40,755 bases of DNA from Geobacteraceae bacterium GWC2_55_20 (GTDB lineage: Bacteria; Desulfobacterota; Desulfuromonadia; Geobacterales; Pseudopelobacteraceae), in contig MGZK01000063.1 of the NCBI GenBank assembly GCA_001802125.1, forward strand, positions 1-40,755, read 5' to 3'. The translations under genes and the position numbers were made by a program. The notes beneath the pieces are model-generated. The model saw only the letters and a program-made list of their open reading frames with translations. It did no database searches and had not been told where the DNA came from. Numbering within the stretch: the stretch's first letter is position 1; each line of letters opens with the position of its first letter. Positions 8,305-17,435 of this stretch are shown in pieces.

Positions 8305-9465
8305 TCAGTAGCCGGGCATATCGGCCTTGCCGGTAAAAACAGGAAGGTAGATGTGAATGGCGGTTCCGGCTCCGGGCTCTGACTCGGCCTGTATCCGTCC
8401 GGAATGGTGCCGAATGATCGAGTGGCTGAGTGCCAGTCCCAGTCCCATGCCTTTCTGGCTGCCCATCTGTTTGGTGGTGAAATATGGATCAAAAATTTTA
8501 GGCATGTTTTCAGGCGCGATCCCGTTTCCCGAGTCCTTGAAGATTATATGCAGGTATTCCCCCGTTTCGATGGCAAGTACATTATTTGCGCCGAGTTCCT
8601 CTGTCAAGACAGAGACCCGGAGAGTGCCGCCCTGCGGCATTGATTCGCGGGCATTGACAATCAGGCTGGCAATTACCAGCCTTAACTGGGAGGCATCAAA
8701 ACTTATCAAGGGGAGATCGCGGGGGATGTCCAGAACGTACGAAATATCGGTTCCATCAAGTTCTGCCGAAAGTCCGGCTTCAATCAGCGGAGTCAGGTTG
8801 GCTGGTTGCTTGAGAGCGTCGCCACCCTTGGCAAATGTCAGAAGCCGTTTGCCAAGTTCCCGCGCGGTTTCGGAAGTGTTTTCGACTATTTTGAGCAATT
8901 CGGCGGTTCTGCTGCTCGGTTCGGCGCTCATGCGCGCCAGGGAAACATAGCCGAGGATCACCTGCAGCAAATTGTTGAAATCGTGGGCTATGCCGCCCGC
9001 CAGAACGCCGATGGCCTCCATCTTCCTGGTGCGCTGGTTCTCGGCTTCCAGTATGCGGTGCCGTTTTCTGAGGTTGACCATTTCATGGCAATGATCCAGT
9101 GCTTTCAGCAGCCGGCTGAACTCGATCGGTTTGAGGACAAACTGATTGATGCCGATATCGATGGCATCTATCAGGTAGTTGGTTTCACTGAAGGCGGTCA
9201 TGCAGACGATCTGGGCTTCCGGGTTGATCTTTCTTATCTGACGCGCCATTTCAAGGCCGTTCATTTGAGGCATCATGATATCGGTCAGCGTAATGTCTGG
9301 CGTGTGTTTGAGATATGCTTCAAGTCCCTGTTGGCCGTTTTCGGACAGTATCAGCCGATATCCCCTGGAGGATAAAACCCGAGCAACCTGCTCACGGGTG
9401 GCAAACTCATCCTCGATGTACAAAACGGTAATATCGGAATAACGCAGGTTGCTTGTGTCGGACAC
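8305..9465 (-). CDS. Soluble REC-histidine kinase
   Basis: A 386-residue protein with an N-terminal receiver domain (VLYIEDE, phosphoacceptor Asp62 in TDIMMP, Lys112 in LKP), then a histidine-kinase core: GIAHDFNNLLQ with His161 and a GHKL ATPase (NARESMP N-box, DSGNGI, FTTKQMGSQKGMGLGLA). There is no membrane segment, so it is cytosolic and probably a phosphorelay intermediate driven by an unlinked kinase. It starts at GTG with a weak GTGAG site. No cognate output gene is adjacent. Confidence 0.9.
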   Translation of the reverse strand: MSDTSNLRYSDITVLYIEDEFATREQVARVLSSRGYRLILSENGQQGLEAYLKHTPDITLTDIMMPQMNGLEMARQIRKINPEAQIVCMTAFSETNYLIDAIDIGINQFVLKPIEFSRLLKALDHCHEMVNLRKRHRILEAENQRTRKMEAIGVLAGGIAHDFNNLLQVILGYVSLARMSAEPSSRTAELLKIVENTSETARELGKRLLTFAKGGDALKQPANLTPLIEAGLSAELDGTDISYVLDIPRDLPLISFDASQLRLVIASLIVNARESMPQGGTLRVSVLTEELGANNVLAIETGEYLHIIFKDSGNGIAPENMPKIFDPYFTTKQMGSQKGMGLGLALSHSIIRHHSGRIQAESEPGAGTAIHIYLPVFTGKADMPGY

Positions 9466-9580
9466 GTTTTACTCACAGTACTCGAATTTAAATCCATCTG
9501 TATTACTACTATTTACCAGACTATTGAAAATTCGCAACCTTTCTAATGCAGGCGATCAACAATTCGTCGGCCGCGATAAT

Positions 9581-11818
9581 TTACATCAAATCCACCGGAT
9601 CGATGTCTACAACCACACGTACCGTGGAGGACGTGCGTGACTCCTGCCGCCACGCGAGCAGCAGCCGGCGCAGGTCTTTGCGAGTAACTGCTTTTAGCAG
9701 TATCTGGCGGCGGAAGCGCCCCCTCAGCCGGTATATCGGCGACTGCGCCGGTCCCAGGATTTCCACGCGTACTTTAAGCTTCTGCTTGATTGCCGCCAGC
9801 AGCCGGGCACTCTGTTCGGCCTGCTCGGTCACCGCCTGCTCCACATTTCCGGAGATGCCGATGGCTGCCAGGAATGTGAAGGGGGGGTAGCCGGCGTCCT
9901 GGCGAAATTCGAGCTCCTGCTGGTAGAACCCGGCCGCGTCATGTCCGGACGCAGAAAGGATGGCGTAATGTTCGGTGTCGTAGGCCTGGAGCAGCACCTT
10001 TCCCGGTGTTTCTCCCCTGCCGGCGCGGCCGATTACCTGTGACAGCAGCTGGAAAGTGCGCTCGGCGGCCCTGAAGTCCGGCATTCCCAGGCCGGCCTCG
10101 GCATTGATGACACCGACCAGGGTCACCCCCGGAAAATCATGTCCCTTGGCGATCATCTGGGTGCCGATCAGGATGTCGGCGGAACCGTCGCCCATGCTTG
10201 CCAGCAGCCGTTCGTGACTCCCCTTGCCGGAAGTGGTGTCACTGTCCATGCGAATGGTTCGCGCCAGGGGCAGCAGCTCCCTCAACTCGAATTCCAGCTT
10301 CTCGGTGCCGGCTCCAAGCTCGGTGAGTTCTGTCGCGCCGCAGGAGGGACATGTGCCGGGGGCCGGGACGGCATAGTCACAGTAATGGCAGATACTCCGG
10401 GCGCGCTGGCGGTGGTAGGTCAGCGTGACGGAGCAGTTGGGACAGGAGAGCGCCTGGCCGCATGAAGCGCAGACCAGGAAGGTGGCAAACCCGCGCCGGT
10501 TGAGGAATACCATGGCCTGCTGACCGGCTTCGATGTTTTGGGTCAGCGCGGTTGCCAGGGCTGCCGAGATGGTCTCCTTGCTCCCTTTCATTGCAATGCG
10601 TTCAACGGCCGGCATCGGCCGGTTCTCAACCCGTTCCGGCAGCTCAAGCAGCGTCAGCCTGCCGTTGTGCGCGGCATGGATGCTGGTCACCAGCGGCGTG
10701 GCCGAGCCGAGCACGACTGCTGCCCGTTCAATCCCACCCCGCACCAGGGCCAGGTCGCGGGCGTTGTAACGCAGTCCGTCGGACTGTTTGAACGAGGCCT
10801 CGTGCTCCTCATCGACGATGATGATGCCGATGTTTTCCAGAGGTGCGAAAATGGCTGAACGGGCTCCGATCACGATCCTGGCCAGACCGCGCCGGATGCG
10901 GCGCCATTCGTCGTAGCGCTCGCCATCGGAAAGGCCGCTGTGCAGGATGGCCAGTCCCCCCTCGAAACGCGCCTGGAAACGTCCGGTCAACTGTGGAGTA
11001 AGCGCGATCTCGGGGACCAGCACCAGCGCGTTCTTGCCGTTTTCCAGCGCGTGGGCAATCGCCTGCAGATAAACTTCGGTCTTGCCGCTGCCGGTAACGC
11101 CATAGAGCAGAAAGGCCGAGTACTGATGCCTGCCAAGGTTTTCGGTGATCGTATCCAGCGCGGACTGCTGGTGTCTGTTCAACCGGCGCGGTGTATCGCG
11201 CATTATGGTGCGGTTCTTGAAAGGGTCGCGATAGATCTCGCGTTCCCGAACTTCAGCCAGACCCAGTTCGACCAGGCGTTTTAGTTGCGGGGAACTTGAT
11301 CCGAAGCGCTTTCTGATAACCGAAGCCTGTATTTCACCGGTTTCACGGATCACCGCCAGTATTTCCAGCGCCCTGGCGCCGGGGCGCCGGGTGGTCTCCG
11401 ATAGCGGGCCGGGCAGATAGAATTTCTCCCTGAGGATAGCTTTTCCACCGGTCAGTTCGGCATTTTCGCCTGACGAACCCTTGCGTGTCCGGATATTGAT
11501 GCCGGCCGGAAGGGCCGTCCGCAGCACTTCGCCAAGCGGGTGCATGTAGTACGAAGCCGCCCAGCTGAAAAATTCAAGTTCGGCGGGGGTCCAGAGCGGC
11601 TCCTGGTCCAGGACTTCAATAATCTCTTTCAGGTTGTCAATCCGGCTTTCTTCCGCGATTGCCAGGATATAACCGGTGAGTTTCCGTCGTCCGAACGGAA
11701 CCACGGCGCGGCGTCCGGGCAGCGCCTGATCGAGCAGGCGTTCCGGCACGGTATAGTGAAAGGTCCTGTCCAGATAGAGCGGTATTGCGATTTCGATTAT
11801 CTGCGGGTTGGAAACCAT
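9581..11818 (-). CDS. priA: Primosomal replication-restart helicase PriA
   Basis: A 745-residue PriA, the 3'-5' DNA helicase that reloads the replisome at stalled forks. Visible are the N-terminal 3' DNA-binding domain (PLYLDRTFHYTVPE), Walker A GVTGSGKTEVY, the DEEH box, GSATPLV, a zinc-binding insert with paired CXXC motifs (CASCGQALSCPNC, CHYC, CPSCG), and the late helicase motifs GTQMIAKGHDFP and VIGRAGRG. The start at 11818 (MVSNPQIIEIAIPLY) fits the family length; the longer open frame upstream has no homology-like content. Confidence 0.97.
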   Translation of the reverse strand: MVSNPQIIEIAIPLYLDRTFHYTVPERLLDQALPGRRAVVPFGRRKLTGYILAIAEESRIDNLKEIIEVLDQEPLWTPAELEFFSWAASYYMHPLGEVLRTALPAGINIRTRKGSSGENAELTGGKAILREKFYLPGPLSETTRRPGARALEILAVIRETGEIQASVIRKRFGSSSPQLKRLVELGLAEVREREIYRDPFKNRTIMRDTPRRLNRHQQSALDTITENLGRHQYSAFLLYGVTGSGKTEVYLQAIAHALENGKNALVLVPEIALTPQLTGRFQARFEGGLAILHSGLSDGERYDEWRRIRRGLARIVIGARSAIFAPLENIGIIIVDEEHEASFKQSDGLRYNARDLALVRGGIERAAVVLGSATPLVTSIHAAHNGRLTLLELPERVENRPMPAVERIAMKGSKETISAALATALTQNIEAGQQAMVFLNRRGFATFLVCASCGQALSCPNCSVTLTYHRQRARSICHYCDYAVPAPGTCPSCGATELTELGAGTEKLEFELRELLPLARTIRMDSDTTSGKGSHERLLASMGDGSADILIGTQMIAKGHDFPGVTLVGVINAEAGLGMPDFRAAERTFQLLSQVIGRAGRGETPGKVLLQAYDTEHYAILSASGHDAAGFYQQELEFRQDAGYPPFTFLAAIGISGNVEQAVTEQAEQSARLLAAIKQKLKVRVEILGPAQSPIYRLRGRFRRQILLKAVTRKDLRRLLLAWRQESRTSSTVRVVVDIDPVDLM

Positions 11819-12003
11819 TGTTAAATTCCAGTGTTTTGAAATGATTCGTAAAACGCGTGAATCCGGCTGACCGGAGTTGCGGGGCGCGTCGCGGCGATTG
11901 CCGGATTTGTCATCGTTTCTAATTTGTTGGATAGCATGGCTGCAAATATCGTGTATAGTAAATTCGCTCTTAATTAAGAAGATAGTCAGGCGGTAATGCT
12001 GCA

Positions 12004-13260
12004 ATGAATCTGAATGAATTACTCAACATAAAGGCCCGTAATAATCCTGACAGCCTCTTGCGTCTGCTGGTAACCACTGCGGTGGTATCGATCATTGTCG
12101 TGGTAATGTTCAGCGGTTACGGATTTTACCGGGTTTTCTCCGGTTTTGTAATCAAAACCGCCGAAAATAATTCGGTGCAGCTCTGCCGGGTGCTGATCGA
12201 GCAGGAGAAAAAATTCATATTTGTGGAAACTCCGGGAAAAACGGTCGAGCTTGGTTTGAACGGAACCGGCATGCTGGCGTTTGACAAGAGCCTGCGCAGT
12301 TTCCTCTCCCCGTTCAAAATAATCAAGGTCAAGGTATACGATGCCGGCAAGCGCATCGTTTACAGTACCGATCCGGCTTTGATCGGTAAAGTCGATCATG
12401 ATAACCTGCGGCTTCAGAACGCGTTGTCCGGTCGTACCGATGCCAAGCTGGTGACCAAGGACAGTGAACGCGACCTTACGGAAGAACGGTTGCTGGATGT
12501 GGATGTTGTTGAAACATACGTGCCGATCGTGGACAAGGGCAACAAGGTGCTGGGAAGTTTTGAAATATACATGAACGTAACCTGCTATCGTCAGCAGATT
12601 CTGCAAGGGGCGGCATTGATGACCGCGCTGCTGTCTCTGGTCATGCTGGCGGTGTTCGGGTTTTCGTATCTGCTGATTCGTGGCGGCACCGGCCAGCTCA
12701 AGGATGTTCAGTCGCAACTGGAAACCATCGCCATCACTGACCAGCTGACCGGTATTGCCAACCGCCGTCATCTGATGAAGCGCGGCGAAGAGGAGTTCGA
12801 ACGGATACTGCGCAGCACGGGAGCGCATAAAAAGTCACTAGGCTGCATCATGATCGATCTGGATTTTTTCAAACAGATAAATGACAGCAAGGGGCATCTG
12901 GCGGGAGATCATGTTCTTCATGAGGTCGCCAGGAGATTGAAAAACTGCATACGACCCTATGATGTTGTCGGGCGCTATGGTGGTGAAGAATTTGTCGTGA
13001 TGCTGCCGGATACCTCGTTCGAGCAGAGCCTGCTGGTAGCGAACCGCATTCGTTGCAAGATCCGTAATGAGCCGTTTACCGCGGAGGGTGAGCAGCTTGG
13101 CATAACGGTCAGCCTGGGGGTCAGCGGCTCCGGTGAGGGGGACAGGTCTTTGACGGAAATAATCAAGCGCGCCGACGAAGCCCTGTACAAGGCCAAGGCG
13201 GACGGCCGGGACCGGGTGTCGTGGGTCTACCATCCGTTCGACACCGAGATCCATTCATAA
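12004..13260 (+). CDS. Membrane diguanylate cyclase (GGDEF)
   Basis: A 418-residue protein with a membrane helix at about 20-42, a periplasmic sensor region of about 160 residues (double-Cache-like, uncertain), a second helix at 203-225, and a C-terminal GGDEF domain. The active-site loop is GGEEF (326-330), so catalysis should be intact. The RPYD inhibitory site sits five residues before it (317-320), predicting product feedback. The guanine-contact residues Asn293 and Asp302 (LAGD) are those of ordinary cyclic-di-GMP synthases; the Ser substitution of Geobacter cGAMP-making Hypr enzymes is absent. It is divergent from priA. Confidence 0.92.
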   Translation: MNLNELLNIKARNNPDSLLRLLVTTAVVSIIVVVMFSGYGFYRVFSGFVIKTAENNSVQLCRVLIEQEKKFIFVETPGKTVELGLNGTGMLAFDKSLRSFLSPFKIIKVKVYDAGKRIVYSTDPALIGKVDHDNLRLQNALSGRTDAKLVTKDSERDLTEERLLDVDVVETYVPIVDKGNKVLGSFEIYMNVTCYRQQILQGAALMTALLSLVMLAVFGFSYLLIRGGTGQLKDVQSQLETIAITDQLTGIANRRHLMKRGEEEFERILRSTGAHKKSLGCIMIDLDFFKQINDSKGHLAGDHVLHEVARRLKNCIRPYDVVGRYGGEEFVVMLPDTSFEQSLLVANRIRCKIRNEPFTAEGEQLGITVSLGVSGSGEGDRSLTEIIKRADEALYKAKADGRDRVSWVYHPFDTEIHS

Positions 13261-13298
13261 CAGGGTAGTAACCGCAGCCTCCCGCAAGCCCAAACGGA

Positions 13299-13508
13299 CT
13301 ACCAGTATTTCTGGGGCGGGTCTGTTTTGCCCATAATGGTTATTTCGCCGTCGATAACCTTGAACATGTCACCGATCTCATTGGTCCAGGCATCACCCTC
13401 ATCCAGGGGCGCCGGCACCTCGCGCCTTCCCAGAAACACCTCTTCCCCGTTAATCAACGCGAACCAGTCCAGTGATCCGGTCATCCAGATTCTTGTATTC
13501 AAAGCCAT
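13299..13508 (-). CDS. Small hypothetical protein
   Basis: A 69-residue frame beginning MALNTRIWMTGSLDWF and ending DPPQKYW, with AAAGGA about seven bases before the ATG. It is acidic with several Trp and Phe residues and has no signal peptide or membrane helix. Its position downstream of nspC on the same strand suggests co-transcription. No family was recognised. Confidence 0.5.
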   Translation of the reverse strand: MALNTRIWMTGSLDWFALINGEEVFLGRREVPAPLDEGDAWTNEIGDMFKVIDGEITIMGKTDPPQKYW

Positions 13509-13568
13509 GTTTATTGATCCTTTGCCGGGCTGATCCTGCGACTGCCCGATAGTTTTTTGATTTATGAA

Positions 13569-13596
13569 GCGGGTAGCCGCAAGGCCCGCCCCTACG
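13569..13596. repeat. GTAGGGGCGGGCC-type palindrome over nspC stop codon
   Basis: GCGGG and CCCGC arms flank TAGCCGCAAGG, followed by CCCTACG. On the minus strand this reads CGTAGGGGCGGGCC, and the TAG is the nspC stop codon. The sequence resembles widespread short dispersed palindromes, so the present end of nspC may come from such an element. Confidence 0.4.
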
Positions 13597-14746
13597 ATAG
13601 ACGGCTCTTGAAATCCTGGTATTCAAAACTGCGCACAATTTTCAGCTCTCCGGTCCGTGGTTCATAGGTACAGATGTGCGGGTGGTGGATTCCGTTGAAG
13701 GTGGTGGTCTTGACCATCGTGTAATGTGCCATGTCCAGAAATGCCAGCCGGTCGCCGGCTTTCAGCGGCTGTTCGAAGGACCAGTCGCCGATTATGTCCC
13801 CGGCCAGGCAGGAGGGGCCGCCCAGGCGGTAGGTGTGCGATCTCTCCCCTGCGTCGAAGCCGCCCATGATGCCGGGACGATAGGGCATTTCCAGGATGTC
13901 CGGCATGTGGCATGTGGCCGAAACATCCAGGATCGCGATATCCATGCCGTTGTTCACCACATCCAGTACCTCGCCTACCAGCAGGCCGGTGCCGATCGCG
14001 ATCGCCTCGCCCGGTTCCAGGTAGACCTCCAGATCGTACTTCTCCCGGAAATAACTGACCAGTTCCACCAGCCCGTCAATGTCGTACCCCTCGCGGGTGA
14101 TGTGGTGCCCTCCGCCCAGGTTCAGCCATTTCATGCCCGGCAGCAAATGGCCGAACTTCTCCTCGAAAGCCCTGGCGGTACGCTCCAGCGGTTCGAAAAG
14201 CTGCTCGCAGAGGGTATGGAAATGCAGCCCTTCGACTCCGTCCAGGGACCGGCCCTCGAATTCTTTCAGAGGGATGCCCAGGCGCGAGTTGACCGCGCAG
14301 GGGTCGTAGATCTCGGTGTGCCCCTCGGAGTGTTGCGGGTTGACCCGCAAGCCTATGGATACCCGCCCCTTTTCCTTCTCCCACAGCGGTCGGAAACGCT
14401 CCAGCTGGTTGAACGAGTTGAATACCAGGTGGTTAGAGATCCGCAGCAGTTCAATTACGTCGCTTACCTTGAAGGCGGCCGCGAAGCTGTGCACCTCGCG
14501 TCCGAATTCCTCGCGCCCTAGTCGCGCTTCCCAGGGGGAACTGGCGCAGACACCTTGAAGCGTGGCGCTGATCAGCGGGAAAACGCTCCACATCGAGAAG
14601 GCTTTCATCGCCAGCAGGATTTTTGCGCCGCTCCGTTTTTGCACATCATCAAGGATTGCCAGGTTGTGGCGCAGACGGCCAAGGTCAACCACGTAAGCAG
14701 GGGAGGGGGCCAGTTGCAGGATTTTTGGGATGTCGATACCGGTCAA
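13592..14746 (-). CDS. nspC: Carboxynorspermidine/carboxyspermidine decarboxylase NspC
   Basis: A 384-residue PLP enzyme of the alanine-racemase/ornithine-decarboxylase fold, best matching NspC. It removes CO2 from carboxy(nor)spermidine, the last step of the alternative spermidine route. The PLP lysine is Lys48 in ILLAMKAFS. Other motifs are HFHTLCEQ, LNLGGGHHIT, EPGEA and DVSATCHMPDILEMPYRP, typical of this subfamily. The probable start is TTG at 14746 with only a weak upstream site. The pathway partners in this window are the carboxynorspermidine synthase (27079-28275) and SpeA (33425-35332). Confidence 0.93.
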   Translation of the reverse strand: MTGIDIPKILQLAPSPAYVVDLGRLRHNLAILDDVQKRSGAKILLAMKAFSMWSVFPLISATLQGVCASSPWEARLGREEFGREVHSFAAAFKVSDVIELLRISNHLVFNSFNQLERFRPLWEKEKGRVSIGLRVNPQHSEGHTEIYDPCAVNSRLGIPLKEFEGRSLDGVEGLHFHTLCEQLFEPLERTARAFEEKFGHLLPGMKWLNLGGGHHITREGYDIDGLVELVSYFREKYDLEVYLEPGEAIAIGTGLLVGEVLDVVNNGMDIAILDVSATCHMPDILEMPYRPGIMGGFDAGERSHTYRLGGPSCLAGDIIGDWSFEQPLKAGDRLAFLDMAHYTMVKTTTFNGIHHPHICTYEPRTGELKIVRSFEYQDFKSRLS

Positions 14747-14887
14747 ATTCTATTTCTCGTTTCTAAATGGAAAAATCCGCTACGTGTTATATCTTTGCGG
14801 GCTGATATTCGCAAGGCTAAATATGCCGGTGTCGGTTCATGCGAAACGGCAAAATCAATTGCCAGCTGAAACAAAAACAAAATACCC

Positions 14888-14918
14888 GCAACCGGGGTTG
14901 CGCCGCAACCGTGGTTGT
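14888..14918 (+). promoter_or_regulatory. Paired GCAACC-NN-GGTTGC palindromes (left doublet)
   Basis: Two 14-bp palindromes, GCAACCGGGGTTGC (14888-14901) and GCAACCGTGGTTGT (14905-14918), have centres 17 bp apart. They lie about 204 bp or more upstream of the sigma-54 promoter at 15122, the usual place for activator binding. The same doublet, with the same spacing, occurs mirrored at 22169-22199. A further half-site GCAACC is at 14966-14971. Confidence 0.8.
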
Positions 14919-15029
14919 CACCCTTTTCTTCCGGTGTAGTCAGCAGGGCGAAAACTGTATCTGACGCAACCTACCCCAATTCCGTTTTAACATCCCGGCC
15001 AGACCACCACTTCTTTGCACACCCATGAT

Positions 15030-15043
15030 GCAACCATGGTTGC
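15030..15043 (+). promoter_or_regulatory. GCAACCATGGTTGC palindrome (left single site)
   Basis: A perfect 14-bp palindrome whose centre is 85.5 bp before the first base of the sigma-54 -24 box. The identical 14-mer is found at 22043-22056 at exactly the same distance from the other sigma-54 promoter. It is probably the promoter-proximal activator site. Confidence 0.8.
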
Positions 15044-15091
15044 ACTCATTTCCACGAAGCCAGATCAGAACAGTTATTGAAAACACATTGA

Positions 15092-15104
15092 TATCAACAT
15101 ATTA
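15092..15104 (+). promoter_or_regulatory. IHF-like site (left)
   Basis: TATCAACATATTA fits the IHF consensus WATCAANNNNTTR at every position. It lies between the activator sites and the sigma-54 promoter, 17 bp before the -24 box, where IHF bending would bring the activator to the polymerase. It is matched at 21982-21994 on the other side. Confidence 0.65.
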
Positions 15105-15121
15105 ATTTCTAACAATTTTGT

Positions 15122-15137
15122 TGGCACCGGCTTTGCT
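15122..15137 (+). promoter_or_regulatory. Sigma-54 promoter of the 15288 gene
   Basis: TGGCAC-CGGCT-TTGCT is a full match to the -24/-12 consensus TGGCAC-N5-TTGC. Transcription should start near 15148, leaving a leader of about 140 bases before the ATG at 15288. Confidence 0.88.
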
Positions 15138-15287
15138 CTTACTGCAGGAAATCCCACACTGAACAGTTATGCAGGAAAAGTAAAAACGAAAGGGGGACTA
15201 GGCAGGATTCGTGGCGATAGTGGTGATGATTTGTTCCAGGTGTGATGTCCGGCAAGCTGAATCAGACAAAGAAAAGGAGAGCTAAAA

Positions 15288-16949
15288 ATGAGAGGAACAG
15301 TGGCAAAGAAGATCAGGAAGATAGCGGCAGTGACGATTGGCGTGACTCTGATGGCCGGCGCGGCCCATGCTGCGACCGTAACCTACACCACGAACCACGT
15401 TTTCAATGTGAACGATGTCCAGTGCGATGAAGCCATTATCGGTTCCGCCTGCCTGGGCGCTCCGGTGGTGCAGGATGACGGCCTCACCTATTTGCCGATC
15501 GATTCGTCCTACGGCTGGAACGTGAAAAACTTTGATCCCACCGCACTGCTGCCGAAGCCGATGGACGGAGTATACGATGACGGCTTTGTGGCCAATATTG
15601 TGGATGGCACCGGCAAGGTGATCGGCATGCGCACGCAGAACCCGGAGACCGGCGACTGGAAGACCGGTCCGATCAAGGGTGAGTGGGTCAGGGGACTCGG
15701 CGCTCTCAAGGCCAAGGCCGCCACCGAGCACTATGTGGTCATGGACCACCTGATGCGCGATCCGGCCAACCCGGTGCAGCTGCAGGAAGGGATTGACTAC
15801 ACCAAGAAGATGAAAGACGACGGCAAATTCCTCTACTACTGGGGCAACTATAACCAGGAGCCGACGCCACTCTATGTCTATGCCAAAATGGACCTGCCAG
15901 CCGCCTGGAAGGTTGCCGGAGCAAACTACAAGGTCACCAAGGCCAAGCTGATTATCGATCACAACATTACCAACAGCCCCAACGACCAGATCCGTCCCGA
16001 GGATTTCGAGAACGAGAACGCCACAGGCGTGCTGCCGCAGTACACCATCTGTCCGACAGCTCCGGCGCTTGCCCCCGCGGCCTGTTCGGGACAGCCCGCC
16101 GGAACCTGGGTCTCCTCGGTCGATTCGCAGGAGGGCGGCGACCTTGAACCGATCCCGGCCGGGAGCGTCTTGAAGGCGCTGAATTCAGCCACCGGACTTT
16201 TCGAGTACACCAACGCCTGGTACACATCGCTTGACCGAGATCCGTTCGCGGGGCTCAACCCCCGTTATCGCCTCAAGTCGAGCAAGTACGGCCAGGACCT
16301 GCCGGGAGTGGAGTTGATCCAGTATGAAGCCGGTACTCCGACCACCACGACCCTGGACCTGCTCAGCATCAAGAACCTGACCACCGGCCTGCCGGTTCTG
16401 GCCGACTCCAAAAACTGGAACAATTACCTCGATCAGTATATCGATCCGCTGACCGGCCAGCTGGTTGACCCGGTAGACGGCTATAGCTTTACCGAATGTC
16501 CCATGACCACCGATTTCGACCTGATGATGTACATCAAGGGCGAAGTGGGCAAGCCGACCATCATCCGCAGTGCCCAGCTGGTGGTTGAATATGACGATCC
16601 CAATGCCGTTCCGCCACCGACCGTTGACCTGACCATCCCGTCGGTTACGATCCCGACCAGCGTTTACAAGAACACCACCAGCACGCTCAGGGTTACGGTG
16701 GACAACCTGCAGTCAGGCGCCGTTCCCGCAGCAGTTACACTGGTTGGCAAAAACAGCTATGGCACCGTAGTCGGCAACTTCTCCACGAACATCACGACTC
16801 CTGCTGACAACAGCGCCGCAATCGTAAGTTTTACCTGGACCGCACCTTCCTACGGCACGACGGTTACCTGGACCGCGACCGTATCGAACCCGAGCGATAT
16901 CAACAATACTAATAACACCAAGACCGCCACTACAGTCGTAAGAAGGTAG
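15288..16949 (+). CDS. Exported protein with C-terminal CARDB-like domain, sigma-54 controlled
   Basis: A 553-residue protein starting MRGTVAKKIRKIAAVTIG with a clear Sec signal peptide (cleavage near AHAA, about residue 28). AGGAG precedes the ATG by nine bases. The middle region is Asp/Tyr/Pro-rich and matches nothing I recognise; it has four scattered cysteines in two pairs and no CXXCH haem motif. Residues about 445-550 form a beta-sandwich of the CARDB adhesion type (DLTIPSVTIPTSVYKNTTST, then SNPSDINNTNNTKTATTVV). A periplasmic or cell-surface location is inferred. It has its own sigma-54 promoter with upstream activator and IHF sites, the twin of the promoter of the convergent gene at 17946-21626, so the two products probably act together. 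Confidence 0.85.
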   Translation: MRGTVAKKIRKIAAVTIGVTLMAGAAHAATVTYTTNHVFNVNDVQCDEAIIGSACLGAPVVQDDGLTYLPIDSSYGWNVKNFDPTALLPKPMDGVYDDGFVANIVDGTGKVIGMRTQNPETGDWKTGPIKGEWVRGLGALKAKAATEHYVVMDHLMRDPANPVQLQEGIDYTKKMKDDGKFLYYWGNYNQEPTPLYVYAKMDLPAAWKVAGANYKVTKAKLIIDHNITNSPNDQIRPEDFENENATGVLPQYTICPTAPALAPAACSGQPAGTWVSSVDSQEGGDLEPIPAGSVLKALNSATGLFEYTNAWYTSLDRDPFAGLNPRYRLKSSKYGQDLPGVELIQYEAGTPTTTTLDLLSIKNLTTGLPVLADSKNWNNYLDQYIDPLTGQLVDPVDGYSFTECPMTTDFDLMMYIKGEVGKPTIIRSAQLVVEYDDPNAVPPPTVDLTIPSVTIPTSVYKNTTSTLRVTVDNLQSGAVPAAVTLVGKNSYGTVVGNFSTNITTPADNSAAIVSFTWTAPSYGTTVTWTATVSNPSDINNTNNTKTATTVVRR

Positions 16950-16963
16950 TACTCGATCCCATG

Positions 16964-16991
16964 GGCGCCGGTGGAGAAATCTGCCGGCGCC
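16964..16991 (+). terminator. Hairpin after the 15288 gene
   Basis: GGCGCCGG and CCGGCGCC pair perfectly around a 12-base loop, 14 bases after the stop codon. There is only a short T-poor tail (TTCCGTT), so it is a weak intrinsic terminator or an mRNA-end stabiliser. Confidence 0.5.
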
Positions 16992-17435
16992 TTCCGTTAT
17001 CCGGCTACGATTCTTAATCGGCAGGAGCCCATGATGAGAGACGGCCGACAGGGAACTCTATATCGCCAAGCGCCTTCGCAATGCGGTATCACCCCGCAGC
17101 CTTGAACACGGAAGCCGCATGCACCATGTACACCAGGCGCCATCCGAATGCTTCCGGACCTTGGGGAAGCTGCCGGCCGGTTCCGAGACGTTTCTATGCT
17201 TGAGGGAAGTAAACTGGAAGGGGTGTTCGAATGCCGCCCAATAGTACCGGAGGCCGGTATTGAACGCCTGATCTAATCTTAGTGACCGTTGCAAGTTGCG
17301 CATGCAACTGCTGATCGGTCATCTATCTTCTCACCTACCAGCATCCCGTATGTTCCGGCGCTTCTTTCGCAAATCCTGTGTTACTCCTTTGGCTGGACAT
17401 GTATCCGCAAGCGGGAAAACACGGGATTGATCGGC
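16992..17435. other. Intergenic region without a recognisable gene
   Basis: About 440 bases lie between the ends of two convergent transcripts. Short open frames exist on both strands (for example 17058-17303 minus) but have no good ribosome binding site, biased composition or familiar motif. It could be the decayed remains of a gene; I see no terminal repeats or intron signature. Confidence 0.4.

Noticed and set aside
12004-13260. GGDEF protein as the cGAMP synthase for the riboswitches
   Set aside because: Asp302 is present where Hypr cGAMP synthases have Ser.
14888-15043. Repeated palindromes as a CRISPR remnant
   Set aside because: Units are 14 bp, irregularly spaced, perfectly palindromic and tied to sigma-54 promoters; there are no spacers or cas genes.
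16992-17435. Group II intron or insertion sequence remnant
   Set aside because: Repetitive, GC-rich words suggested this at first, but no domain V hairpin, reverse transcriptase motif, terminal inverted repeat or target duplication could be found.
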